Shown one piece after another: positions 50,888-59,070 of a DNA stretch of 64,000 nucleotides (position 1 is the first letter of the stretch; each line of letters starts with the position of its first letter). A program made the position numbers and the translations under genes. The notes below the pieces were generated by a model that was given only the letters and a program-made list of their open reading frames with translations, made no database searches and had not been told where the DNA came from. Source of the stretch: Thermoflexus hugenholtzii JAD2 (GTDB taxonomy: Bacteria; Chloroflexota; Anaerolineae; Thermoflexales; Thermoflexaceae); contig NZ_FYEK01000012.1 in NCBI RefSeq assembly GCF_900187885.1, positions 62,712-126,711 of the forward strand. Direction: 5' to 3'.

Positions 50888-51148
50888 GTCGTCCTCCTCT
50901 TCATCCCACAGGGCGCGATCCTGCAGCTCATTTGCGCCACCTCTCCCGGTCCTTTTGAGCAGATCCGAAGGGCCAGAGGAGGAAATCCCAGACCCATTTT
51001 ACCCGCAACGAAGAGCCGGATCAACGCCGGATGGTCCTCTGCCGCCGGGGTGTTTCCCGATTTTGCCGGGCCTGGCCGCCTTGTAGGACAACTGCGAGCA
51101 GTTGTCCTGCGATTTCGGGACACGCCCGGCACGGTCCTCGTTCGTCTC
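50888..51148. other. Intergenic region with second copy of the GTAGG-CAACTGC hairpin
   Basis: 261 bases without a gene. At 51083-51110 a 13-base-pair hairpin (GTAGGACAACTGC / GCAGTTGTCCTGC, GA loop, one G-U pair) closely matches the central hairpin at 49546-49573. Flanking sequence carries a loose inverted pair (GTGTTTCCCGA and TTTCGGGACAC). It lies just downstream of the TPR/TolB gene on the minus strand and could mark its transcript end. Confidence 0.6.
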
Positions 51149-52837
51149 CTATGGCCCCCAGGCCACCCGCTGGCTGAGCGGGTCGGGAAGACGCTCCCCC
51201 AGGTCCAGGATCTTGCGGGGGGTGCCGCCGGCGGCCGGGATCAGATACACGCCCCACCGGCCATCGGCGTCCGAGAGATAGGCGATCCAGCCCCCGTCCG
51301 GAGACCAGGCGGGCCCGATCTCCTGCCCGCCTCCCGAAGTGAGCGCCCGGAAGAAGCCCTGGGGGGTGGCGATCACCAGGTCCCAGCTCCCCTGGACATC
51401 GGTGGTGTAAACCATGGCGGAGCCGTCGGGGGCCCAGGTGGCCTGGAGGTCGTTGGGGTGCTGGCTCAGGCGGACAGGGGCGCTGGCCCCCGGCGGCAGG
51501 AGCAGCAGCCCGCACCCGCCGGCCGCGCAGCCGGTCCAGATCAGCGTCCCCTGGGCGCTCCAGGCGGGGAACCGTCCGGTCGCGATCCGCTGGGCCTGGC
51601 CGGGCTCCTGGAGGTTCAGGATCCGGATCCCGCCGGTTCCGTCCATGAAAGCCAGATGCTGGCCATCCGGGGCCCAGGTGGGCCATGCGGCCCCGGGCCC
51701 GGCGATCTGCACGGTCTCCCCGCTCTCCAAGTCCCGTAGGAACAGCCCGACCCCGGCGACCCGGTAGGCCAGCCGTCGGCCGCCCGGCTGCCAGGCGGGC
51801 TGATCGGCGCCCACTGCCACCCGGAACCCCCGTCCGCTGGCCTCGATGACGTAGAGCACGGAGGTTCCCAGCTCCGGATCGTAGAGCGCGTAGGCGAGGC
51901 GGCCCACCGGGATGGGCGGCGGGAGCGGGGTGCCTCCGCCGGGGAGGCTGCCCGGGATCGGAGTGGGGGTTGCTTGCAAGCAATGGGCCCCGGCCTCCTG
52001 GGCTTTGGTCTGCACTGTGGGATCGGCGAACAGGCGCAGGGCGGCCTGATATTGGGCCTCCGCCGGGCAGCTCTCCCCCTGGGCGGCCAGGAGGTCGCCG
52101 TAGGCCACGTGGGCTTGGAAGAGCCGGCGTGCCACGTCCCGGTATCCGGGCGCCAAGCGGTAGAGCTCCTGGAAGCGTTGAATGGTCTCCGGCCAGTTCA
52201 CCCCCCAGGTGTCCCGGGCGGCGAGATACAAAGCGGCGAGGCGGTAGGCGGTGGCCGCTTCGGGCGGAAGCGGTCCCAGGCGGGCCGCCTGATCCAGATA
52301 GAAGAGGCCCTCGGCGATGCGGTCCTCCGGGTCCTGGAGCAAGCGCATCCCGTGCCGGAGGGCGGCTTCCCGGAGCAGAGAGGTCACCTCCGTCGCCCGG
52401 AAAGCTGGATCGCGGTTCCGGATCTGGAGGAGGAGCTCGACGGCGCGGGGCAGGTCGCCGGCCTCGTAGGCCTTGCGGGCGGTTTGAAAGGCGTCCTCCA
52501 GGAGGATCTCCGGCGGGAGAGAGGTGGGGGTGGGGCGGGCGGCGATGCGGCGCTGGGCCTCGACCCGGGCCGCTTCCACGGTGGGGTCGCCCGGGCGCAG
52601 CCGCGCGGCGGCTTCGAGGAAGGCCAGGGCCCGCTCCTCCTGCCCGGCGTCCAGGAGGTCCATCGCCTGGCGAACCGCGGCGTCGGCCGTGGCCTGGATC
52701 CGCCGGGCCTGTTCGGCTTTCCCGTGTTCCCAGCCCATCCGCCAGCCGGCCAGGGCCATCCCCCCGATCAGGGCGAGGGAGAACAGCGCCATCGAGGCGC
52801 CGGCCAGCCCCCGGCGCATCCGTCGGGACCGTGTCAT
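51149..52837 (-). CDS. Membrane-anchored TPR and TolB-like propeller protein
   Basis: 562 residues. Transmembrane helix at about 13-31 (ASMALFSLALIGGMALAGW), then TPR-like helical repeats to about residue 270 (AMDLLDAGQEERALAFLEAA; FQTARKAYEAGDLPRAVELL; YGDLLAAQGESCPAEAQYQA), a Pro/Gly linker and a C-terminal PD40/TolB-type beta-propeller (PAWQPGGRRLAYR, PTWAPDGQHLAFMDG, ATWAPDGSAMVYTTD, PAWSPDGGWIAYLSD). Extracytoplasmic scaffold; function unknown. Start overlaps the HEPN stop (ATGA). Confidence 0.87.
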   Translation of the reverse strand: MTRSRRMRRGLAGASMALFSLALIGGMALAGWRMGWEHGKAEQARRIQATADAAVRQAMDLLDAGQEERALAFLEAAARLRPGDPTVEAARVEAQRRIAARPTPTSLPPEILLEDAFQTARKAYEAGDLPRAVELLLQIRNRDPAFRATEVTSLLREAALRHGMRLLQDPEDRIAEGLFYLDQAARLGPLPPEAATAYRLAALYLAARDTWGVNWPETIQRFQELYRLAPGYRDVARRLFQAHVAYGDLLAAQGESCPAEAQYQAALRLFADPTVQTKAQEAGAHCLQATPTPIPGSLPGGGTPLPPPIPVGRLAYALYDPELGTSVLYVIEASGRGFRVAVGADQPAWQPGGRRLAYRVAGVGLFLRDLESGETVQIAGPGAAWPTWAPDGQHLAFMDGTGGIRILNLQEPGQAQRIATGRFPAWSAQGTLIWTGCAAGGCGLLLLPPGASAPVRLSQHPNDLQATWAPDGSAMVYTTDVQGSWDLVIATPQGFFRALTSGGGQEIGPAWSPDGGWIAYLSDADGRWGVYLIPAAGGTPRKILDLGERLPDPLSQRVAWGP

Positions 52838-53346
52838 CCTGGCGGTTTCCTCCGGTGAATTCCCCAGGCCCCTGCAGGCCTTCCGTCCCGGGCGTCCGGA
52901 TGCAAGGAAAGGTCAAAGAGGAGCCCGGAGGGTCTTATTCTCCCTGGATCTCCGGGAATTGAGGAGGCCTCCTCGCAGTCGTAGATCGCCCTTGCCAGAG
53001 CCACTGCGCGATGGGCATCCTCCCAGGTGGCCTCTGGCCAGTCCCCCGGGTAGCGGGCCTCCACCGCCCACGCCGTCAGCACGGATAGGTCCAGATGCTC
53101 CTGCTTCACAGACCAGTTCGGCGGCAGGAGGTTGCGGAGAGCGTCCAGGTCATGTCGAAAAGGGAAATCGATCCCTTCCAGCACCAACGCCGCCTTGAGG
53201 GCTTTCTCCGCGGCCTGCTGGGCGAACCAGCATATGTGTCGGGGCACTGCCTCCTGCAACCCCAGAAGCCTTTCCGCCTCTTGCAAGTCCTCCTGTGCGA
53301 AGCGGATCCAACGCAAGGCTTCTTTCCGAAGCTCAGGATCGTTCAT
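52834..53346 (-). CDS. HEPN-domain protein of a HEPN/MNT toxin-antitoxin pair
   Basis: 170 residues from the ATG at 53346. HEPN core over about the first 125 residues (RWIRFAQEDLQEAERLLGLQ; CWFAQQAAEKALKAALVLEG; FPFRHDLDALRNLLP; AHRAVALARAIYD). I do not see the RX4-6H ribonuclease motif, so it belongs to the COG2250-like branch or is inactive. The last 45 residues (from CEEASSIPGDPGRIRP) have no HEPN character and overlap the ribosome site of the next gene. Start overlaps the nucleotidyltransferase gene by 14 bases. Confidence 0.85.
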   Translation of the reverse strand: MNDPELRKEALRWIRFAQEDLQEAERLLGLQEAVPRHICWFAQQAAEKALKAALVLEGIDFPFRHDLDALRNLLPPNWSVKQEHLDLSVLTAWAVEARYPGDWPEATWEDAHRAVALARAIYDCEEASSIPGDPGRIRPSGLLFDLSLHPDARDGRPAGAWGIHRRKPPG

Positions 53347-53647
53347 AGAGAACCTTTCCATCGCGCAGGGCAGAGCGCAGCACGCTCCCGACCAGATTCC
53401 CGCGCTGCAGGATCTCTTCCGGCGTCGTCACGATGACGTCCTTCGCCACGGGCAGGTCGCTGAGGGCTCGGAGGATCTCCACCATGGCCTGCCGCTTATG
53501 GGTGACCTCCGGCAGGACCACCAACAGGTCCACATCGCTCCACGGGCCCGCCTCGCCTCGGGCCCGGGAGCCGAACAGGATGATGCGCACGGGACGAAAC
53601 CGTTCGACGATGCGCTGGACCATGGTTTGCACGATGTCTTCGCTCAT
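53333..53647 (-). CDS. MNT-type nucleotidyltransferase (HEPN partner)
   Basis: 104 residues from the ATG at 53647. Minimal nucleotidyltransferase fold with the pol-beta motif GSRARGEAGPWSDVDLLVV (Gly26, Ser27, Asp38, Asp40). In studied pairs the MNT protein AMPylates and neutralises the HEPN toxin. The open frame upstream of the chosen ATG is not conserved in character. Upstream of and coupled to the HEPN gene. Confidence 0.88.
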   Translation of the reverse strand: MSEDIVQTMVQRIVERFRPVRIILFGSRARGEAGPWSDVDLLVVLPEVTHKRQAMVEILRALSDLPVAKDVIVTTPEEILQRGNLVGSVLRSALRDGKVLYERS

Positions 53648-53879
53648 GAGCTTCCTCCCCGGACGCGAACAACGACGGCGTGAGCGGCAGGCCCACACGC
53701 TATAGGAAGCGAGAGCGTCTCGCCCATGGCTCTCGGACGCCGCTTCTGGGCCGAGCGCATTTCTCTTGGTAGTATGGCAGGCGCGGGACCAGCCTGTCAA
53801 CGAAGAATGAAAGCGCCGGGAGCAAGGGCCGCGGCCTCCGGGGGATATGAGGCGGCAGCCCCCCGGGCGTTTCCGGGTA

Positions 53880-54317
53880 TCAGGCGGTGGCGGGGACCGG
53901 CTGGGCGGCCTGTAGGACCGCAGCCCGCAGGACCGGGCGGAACTTGTAGCCGTAGGCGATCACGCCCCGCTCCCCCTGCCGGTGGAGGACGCGGGTGACC
54001 ATCTCCACCGGCATGCCGATGTAAACCTCTTCCGGCAGCGCATCGGTGAGCATGGCCGAGACCAGGGGCCCCTCCTCCAGCTTCACAAGGGCCACGACGT
54101 AGGGGACCTGGTCCTCGTAGCCGACGGGAGGCTCATAGACCACCGTGTAGGAATACACCTCCCCGCGGCCGGAGAGGGGGTAGGGCGTGCGGGCCGGCCG
54201 CTGGCACTCCGGGCAGATGTCCCGGGGCGGGAACAGGCGCGCCCCGCAGCCTTCGCAGATCTCTCCCTCCAGGACGTAGCGCTGCCGTCGTCCTCGCCAA
54301 GCGCGTGCCGGATGCAT
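53880..54317 (-). CDS. Zn-ribbon OB-fold protein (DUF35) linked to thiolase/HMG-CoA synthase
   Basis: 145 residues. N-terminal rubredoxin-like zinc ribbon with Cys21, Cys24, Cys35 and Cys38 (CEGCGARLFPPRDICPEC), then an OB-fold (GEVYSYTVVYEPPVGYEDQ). In archaea this protein holds thiolase and HMG-CoA synthase together so that acetoacetyl-CoA is channelled. It is the third gene of exactly that trio here. AAAGGAGG ribosome site 6 bases from the ATG. Confidence 0.92.
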   Translation of the reverse strand: MHPARAWRGRRQRYVLEGEICEGCGARLFPPRDICPECQRPARTPYPLSGRGEVYSYTVVYEPPVGYEDQVPYVVALVKLEEGPLVSAMLTDALPEEVYIGMPVEMVTRVLHRQGERGVIAYGYKFRPVLRAAVLQAAQPVPATA

Positions 54318-54330
54318 GGGAAACCTCCTT

Positions 54331-55488
54331 TCAATCCATCGCTTCCAGGATATGGGTGATCACCGTGGCGCCGGTGCCACCGATGTTCTGGGTCATCCCC
54401 AAACGGGCGTGGGGGATCTGGTTCGGGCCAGCCTGGCCCCGCAGCTGCAAGACTGCCTCCACAATCTGATAGAGGCCGGTGGCGCCCACCGGATGCCCCC
54501 GGGCCTTGAGCCCGCCCATGGTGGCGATGGGCAGCTGCCCCTCCCGGAAAATCGCCCCCTCCAGGGCCAGGGCCACCCCGCGGCCACGGGGCGCAAAGCC
54601 GCAGGCCTCCAGGGAGAGGGCCGCCATGATCGTGAAGGCGTCATGCAGCTCAAAGAAATCGATGTCCTCCGGGCCCACCCCGGCCTGCTGAAAGGCCCGA
54701 TGGGCGGAGAGGGCGACCGCCTCCAGCCAAAGGGGATCCCGCCGGTCGTGCAGCGCCACCGTGTCGGTGGCGACCGCCGAGGCCCGGATGCGCACCGGGC
54801 GTTCCTGGAAGGCCCGGGCTTCCTCCGCCGGGCACAGGATCACCGCCGCCGCCCCATCGCAGACCGGCGAGGCATCGAGCAAGGTGATGGGATCGGCGAT
54901 CATCCGGGCTGAGGCGAAGGCCTCCGCCGTGATGGGGAAGCGCAACATGGCATACGGGTTATGGACCGCGTTGCGATGGGCGTTGATGGAGAAGGGGGCG
55001 AAGTCCTCCCGGCGGTAGCCGTGTTCGTGCATGTAACGGCGCATCAGCAGAGCGTTGAGGGCGGTGAAGGTGAGCCCCTGCACCGCCTCGTATTCCGCGT
55101 CCGCCGCGGTGGCCAGGGCCGCGGTGATCTGCTCCCCGGAGGCGTCGGTCATCTTCTCCACCCCCACCACCGCCACCCGGTCCGCCAGCCCGCCGGCGAC
55201 CATGGCGTAGCCCAGGCGCAGGGCCGCCGCGCCCGAGGCGCAGGCGGCTTCGACTTTCACGGCCTCCACGCCGTGCATCCCGGCGAAATCGGCTACCAGC
55301 GCGCCCAGGTGCTCCTGGGCCTCGATCTGACCCGAGAGCATGTTCCCGACCAGCAAGGCGTCCACCCGCTCCACCCCGGCGTCCCGCAGGGCGGCCTCCA
55401 GGGCCTCCAGGGCCAGCTCCCGTAGCCCTTTGTCCCAGTGTTCCCCCACCGGGGTCTGACCGATGCCGATGATGGCGACCTCTCGCAT
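54331..55488 (-). CDS. Acetyl-CoA acetyltransferase (archaeal-type thiolase)
   Basis: 385 residues. Condenses two acetyl-CoA to acetoacetyl-CoA. Nucleophile Cys83 (EAACASGAAALR), HDAFTIMAALSLEA, GGLKARGHPVGATG with the catalytic His, and terminal MTQNIGGTGATVITHIL. The pattern (SCP2/archaeal thiolase type, N-I-G-G instead of C-x-G) fits proteins that form complexes with DUF35 and HMG-CoA synthase. Ten bases separate it from the synthase gene. Confidence 0.93.
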   Translation of the reverse strand: MREVAIIGIGQTPVGEHWDKGLRELALEALEAALRDAGVERVDALLVGNMLSGQIEAQEHLGALVADFAGMHGVEAVKVEAACASGAAALRLGYAMVAGGLADRVAVVGVEKMTDASGEQITAALATAADAEYEAVQGLTFTALNALLMRRYMHEHGYRREDFAPFSINAHRNAVHNPYAMLRFPITAEAFASARMIADPITLLDASPVCDGAAAVILCPAEEARAFQERPVRIRASAVATDTVALHDRRDPLWLEAVALSAHRAFQQAGVGPEDIDFFELHDAFTIMAALSLEACGFAPRGRGVALALEGAIFREGQLPIATMGGLKARGHPVGATGLYQIVEAVLQLRGQAGPNQIPHARLGMTQNIGGTGATVITHILEAMD

Positions 55489-55497
55489 CGGACCTCC

Positions 55498-56580
55498 TTA
55501 TCCTTCTGTGTCCATCACGATCTTCCGGCGGTAACGCGCGTACGTGGCGTAATCGATCACGACCCGCCGGGCGATGTAATCCCGGGTCCGAGGCGCTCGG
55601 CCCCGCCGCTCCTGGATGGCCTCGGTGACCACAAAGGAGAAAGCGTCGGATCCCGCGCCGGAACCGAAGGAGACCGCCAGGATCCGATCGCCGGGTTGGG
55701 CCTCGTCCAGGATGGCCGTGAGCCCGATGAGACAGGACCCGGCATAGGTGTTGCCGATCTCATCCACCAGCAGGCCGGTCCGGATCTGCTCGGGGCGGAA
55801 CCCGAGCATCGCCGCGACCTTCTGGGGGAACTTGACGTTGGGCTGATGGAAGACCGCGTAGGCGTAATCCTCCGGCCGCGTCCCTAAGGCCTCCATCAGG
55901 CGCCGGGCGGCCTCGGTGATGTGATGGAAGTAGGCCGGCTCGCCGGTGAAGCGCCCTCCGTGCTCCGGGTAGCGGGCGTGGGCCCGCCGCCAGAAGTCCG
56001 GGGTGTCCGTCACGTAGGAGAGGGAGCCCTCCAGGATCGCCAGGCTCTCCGCGGCGGGGCCGATGAGGAAGGCCGCCCCGCCGGCCCCCGCGGTGTATTC
56101 CAGGGCGTCCCCCGGCCGTCCCTGGGCGGTGTCCATCCCGATGGCCATGGCGTAATCCGCCATCCCGGAGCCCACCAGGCCCACCGCCGCCTGCATCGCC
56201 TCGGTCCCTGCCTTGCAGGCGAACTCCCAGTCGCCGGCCTGCACGAAGGGCGTGGCCCCGATGGCCTCGGCGACGATGGTGCCGCTGGGCTTGACCGCAT
56301 ACGGGTGGGACTCGCTGCCCACCCACACCGCCCGCAGGCGGTTGGGCGGGATGCCCGCCCGGGCCAGGGCGTTGCGGGCGGCCTCGATGGACATGGTCAC
56401 TACATCTTCATCCGGCCCAGGCACCGCTTTCTCCCGGATAGGGGGCGGCTCCGCCCCGCCGGTCCATAGCCGGGAGATCTCCGCGCCCGGCAGCCGGTAA
56501 CGGGGGACGTAGGCGCCGTAGCCCACGATCCCCACCGGCCGGGCCGGTTGCATAATCCGATGGCCGTTCTCCAGCATCAT
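55498..56580 (-). CDS. Hydroxymethylglutaryl-CoA synthase (archaeal type)
   Basis: 360 residues. Condenses acetoacetyl-CoA with acetyl-CoA in the mevalonate pathway. Catalytic residues visible: Glu90 ([11 protein letters not shown]), Cys122 ([14 protein letters not shown]), His245 ([14 protein letters not shown]). The start [16 protein letters not shown] is like archaeal proteins, as is the compact length. Two adjacent ATG codons start the gene after TTGGAGGCTC. Leads the synthase-thiolase-DUF35 operon. Confidence 0.94.
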   Translation of the reverse strand: MMLENGHRIMQPARPVGIVGYGAYVPRYRLPGAEISRLWTGGAEPPPIREKAVPGPDEDVVTMSIEAARNALARAGIPPNRLRAVWVGSESHPYAVKPSGTIVAEAIGATPFVQAGDWEFACKAGTEAMQAAVGLVGSGMADYAMAIGMDTAQGRPGDALEYTAGAGGAAFLIGPAAESLAILEGSLSYVTDTPDFWRRAHARYPEHGGRFTGEPAYFHHITEAARRLMEALGTRPEDYAYAVFHQPNVKFPQKVAAMLGFRPEQIRTGLLVDEIGNTYAGSCLIGLTAILDEAQPGDRILAVSFGSGAGSDAFSFVVTEAIQERRGRAPRTRDYIARRVVIDYATYARYRRKIVMDTEG

Positions 56581-56857
56581 GAGCCTCCAATTCCTGGGTG
56601 CTATGGTGCATTCAGGGCAGAAGCCACAATGTGTCTATCGCAGGAGGGGCTCTCGCCCCGAGCCTACAGTCATCATGGAGAACATATTCGCTTGGCCTCC
56701 AGGTTGCTGCTATCCCCAGATGTGGGCCGAAATGAATTTCGGCTTACGCTTGGGAAGGGCCTTCGCCCCGAACCTCACGTCTTCGATGACGCAAGGTCGC
56801 GGCTCCTACCATCACCGATCCTCCTGTAGGATGGGCTTTAGCCCCGAACTCCTACTC
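56581..56857. repeat. Intergenic region with three GGGC-TTNNGCCCCGA hairpin repeats
   Basis: About 270 bases without a gene. Three related short palindromic repeats: GGGGCTCTCGCCCCGA near 56646, GGGCCTTCGCCCCGA near 56757 and GGGCTTTAGCCCCGA near 56833, each inside a longer similar context (AGGAxGGGC...CCGAACCTAC-like). The last one overlaps the end of the HicB/DinB gene. These resemble dispersed REP-like elements and may help to separate the HMG-CoA synthase operon from the genes before it. Confidence 0.65.
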
Positions 56858-57553
56858 CCAGCCCAGGGCGCGGCGCAGCTGGTGGAGATGAGCCACGTGG
56901 TCCCGCTCGTGCCACGCCGCCCGGCGCAACACCTTGCGGGGAGACCAGAACTCCCCCTCCACGCCGATCACGAGGGACCGGCCGACCCAGTCCTGAAGGG
57001 CCTGCTCCAGGGCCCGACGCACTGCCTCCAGGTGCGCCCACACCTCGGCGGGGGGATCCTTCACCTCCCGTCCTAAGCGGCTGAGATACCAGTTCTCCCC
57101 CCGGGCCACATGGCGCAGGACGCCCCGCATGGACCACCGCTGGCCGGGCAGCACGGCGTCCAGGACCGGGTCGGGCAGCCCGGCCACCGCCGCCTGCAGG
57201 TCCTTCCGGGAGGCGGCCAGCACCTGCAGGGCGAACTCCACCTCCTCCTCGGTCAGCGGCCGCCAGTCGTCCAGGAACCAGGCGTTGATCTCGCGGGCAC
57301 CGCCCCGCTCGAATCGCTCGTTGATGGTGTAAACCTCGAAGATCTCCACCACCCGGAAATCCTCCGGGACGCCCGGGCCGGCGGCGGGGATGCCATGGGC
57401 GCCCAGCCAGGCGAAGTAGTCTCGAATGGCCTCGGGGATCCGGGCCAAGACCTCCCGTTCGGTGGGGCCGAAGGCGAAGCAGCCCGGGTAATCCAGGACC
57501 CAGGCCAGATGCCCACCTTCCGCGCCGCGCTCCAGACCCACGCGATAGGGCAC
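56852..57553 (-). CDS. HicB-like / DinB-like fusion protein
   Basis: 233 residues from a GTG at 57553. Residues 1 to about 65 look like a HicB antitoxin-type fold (VLDYPGCFAFGPTEREVLAR; IPEAIRDYFAWLGAHG). The C-terminal part (about 95-232) is a DinB/YfiT four-helix bundle with metal-type histidines (MRGVLRHVARGENWYLSRL; AWHERDHVAHLHQL). Fusion of the two is uncommon; function may be thiol-dependent transfer or DNA-damage response, but this is a guess. Five bases from the HMG-CoA reductase stop. Confidence 0.82.
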   Translation of the reverse strand: MPYRVGLERGAEGGHLAWVLDYPGCFAFGPTEREVLARIPEAIRDYFAWLGAHGIPAAGPGVPEDFRVVEIFEVYTINERFERGGAREINAWFLDDWRPLTEEEVEFALQVLAASRKDLQAAVAGLPDPVLDAVLPGQRWSMRGVLRHVARGENWYLSRLGREVKDPPAEVWAHLEAVRRALEQALQDWVGRSLVIGVEGEFWSPRKVLRRAAWHERDHVAHLHQLRRALGWE

Positions 57554-57557
57554 GGAG

Positions 57558-58868
57558 TTATCCCCCTTTGTGGATTTCCCCTGCCTGAGCCCGCAGGGTC
57601 TGCAACAGCTCGCGGGCGCGGGCCAGGCGGATGTTTCCCTCGGCTACCATCTGATCGGCGATGGCGTCGATCTCGGCGCCGGTGGCGCCGGCGGCCATGG
57701 CGATCTGCCGGGCGTGCAGGGCCATATGCCCCCGCTGGATCCCCTCCGTCGCCAGGGCCCGCAGGGCCGCCAGGTTCTGGGCCAGGCCCACGGCCGCCAT
57801 GATCTCCGCCAGCTCCCGGGCGGAGGTGACGCCCAGGATCTTCAACGCCACTCGGGCCAGGGGATGAGCCTGGGTGGCTCCCCCCACGATCCCCACGGCC
57901 AGGGGCAGCTCGATCCGTCCGCACAGGGCGCCGGTTTCATCCTGCCACCATTGGGTGAGGGGACGGTAGCGGCCGTCCCGGGCGGCATAGGCGTGGGCGC
58001 CGGCCTCGATGGCCCGCCAGTCGTTGCCGGTGGCCAGGGCCACGGCATCGATGCCGTTCATGATCCCTTTATTGTGCGTCGCCGCCCGGTAGGGATCCAC
58101 CTCCGCCAGGGCCTGGGCCTCCAGGATCCCCCGGATCACCCGATCGCCCGGGAGCTCCGGCGTCCCCAGGGCCTCCGCCGGGATCCGCACCTCGGCCCAC
58201 GCCCGCCGGCGGTCCGCCAGGTTCGAGAGGATGCGCAGCACCACCCGCCCTCCGGTCGCCCGGGCGATGAGGGGAGCCACGGCCTCGCAGACCGTGTTGA
58301 CCGCGTTGGCCCCCATCGCGTCCCGGACGTCGTAGAAGAGATACACGACCAGCATCGGCCCCACCGGGGTCTCGGGGAAAGAGACCACCTCCAGGCCGCG
58401 GAAGCCGCCGCCCCGGGCCACGATGGAGGGGGTCGCCGCCTCCGCCACCACCCGGATCTCCTCCTGAAGGTCCTCCACCGCCCGGGCCGCCGCCGCAAGA
58501 TCCGGCAAATCCACGACCTGGATCTGGCCACGCATGAGGGGCTCCTCGCTGCCCGCCCGGAACCCACCCCCGGCCCGGGCCAGCCGGGCGGCGTGGGAGA
58601 GGGCGGCCACCACCGAGGGCTCCTCGATCACCATGGGGATCAGGACCTCCCGGCCGTTGACCTGGAAGTTCACCGCCACCGCGAAGGGAAGGGCGAACCG
58701 GCCGATCACGTTCTCCACCATGTGATCGGCTTCTTCTAACGTTAAACCCCCGCTGTTCAGTCCGGCCTGCTCCTCCGGGGTCAGGCCAGCCTGTTCAGCC
58801 ACCCAGCGGGCCCGCTCCGAGAGCGGGAGGCGATAGAACCCCGGATAGCGAGATGTGCGCACGGACAT
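57558..58868 (-). CDS. Hydroxymethylglutaryl-CoA reductase (class II-like)
   Basis: 436 residues. Reduces HMG-CoA to mevalonate (NAD(P)H). Features: ENVIGRFALPFAVAVNFQVN near residue 52, PSVVAALSHAARLARAGGGF, MGANAVNTVCEA, RAATHNKGIMNGIDAVALAT, and the C-terminal His in GHMALHARQIA. The overall layout and the short N-terminus match class II (soluble, originally degradative) enzymes. Together with the synthase and thiolase downstream, it encodes acetyl-CoA to mevalonate. Confidence 0.93.
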   Translation of the reverse strand: MSVRTSRYPGFYRLPLSERARWVAEQAGLTPEEQAGLNSGGLTLEEADHMVENVIGRFALPFAVAVNFQVNGREVLIPMVIEEPSVVAALSHAARLARAGGGFRAGSEEPLMRGQIQVVDLPDLAAAARAVEDLQEEIRVVAEAATPSIVARGGGFRGLEVVSFPETPVGPMLVVYLFYDVRDAMGANAVNTVCEAVAPLIARATGGRVVLRILSNLADRRRAWAEVRIPAEALGTPELPGDRVIRGILEAQALAEVDPYRAATHNKGIMNGIDAVALATGNDWRAIEAGAHAYAARDGRYRPLTQWWQDETGALCGRIELPLAVGIVGGATQAHPLARVALKILGVTSARELAEIMAAVGLAQNLAALRALATEGIQRGHMALHARQIAMAAGATGAEIDAIADQMVAEGNIRLARARELLQTLRAQAGEIHKGG

Positions 58869-58998
58869 AGCAGAGGGAATCTTAGCGGGGAGGAGCTGTC
58901 AAAACCTCTCAGGATCCACCGTCCATCCCTCTCTGGAAAACTGATCCCGGTTCTCTAACCGGTTGCCAACGCCCTTGGGATCGGGGGTGTTGGGGGAT

Positions 58999-59026
58999 TT
59001 GACCGCAGCCTGCAATCGTGCAAAAT
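58999..59026 (+). promoter_or_regulatory. Candidate promoter of the CNNM/CBS gene
   Basis: TTGACC at 58999-59004 (5 of 6), 16-base spacer, CAAAAT at 59021-59026 (4 of 6), about 45 bases before the ATG at 59071 in the intergenic region between divergent genes. Confidence 0.45.
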
Positions 59027-59070
59027 CGAAATGACCGCACACTTCTGAGGGAGTGGGATCTCCGGGACGG

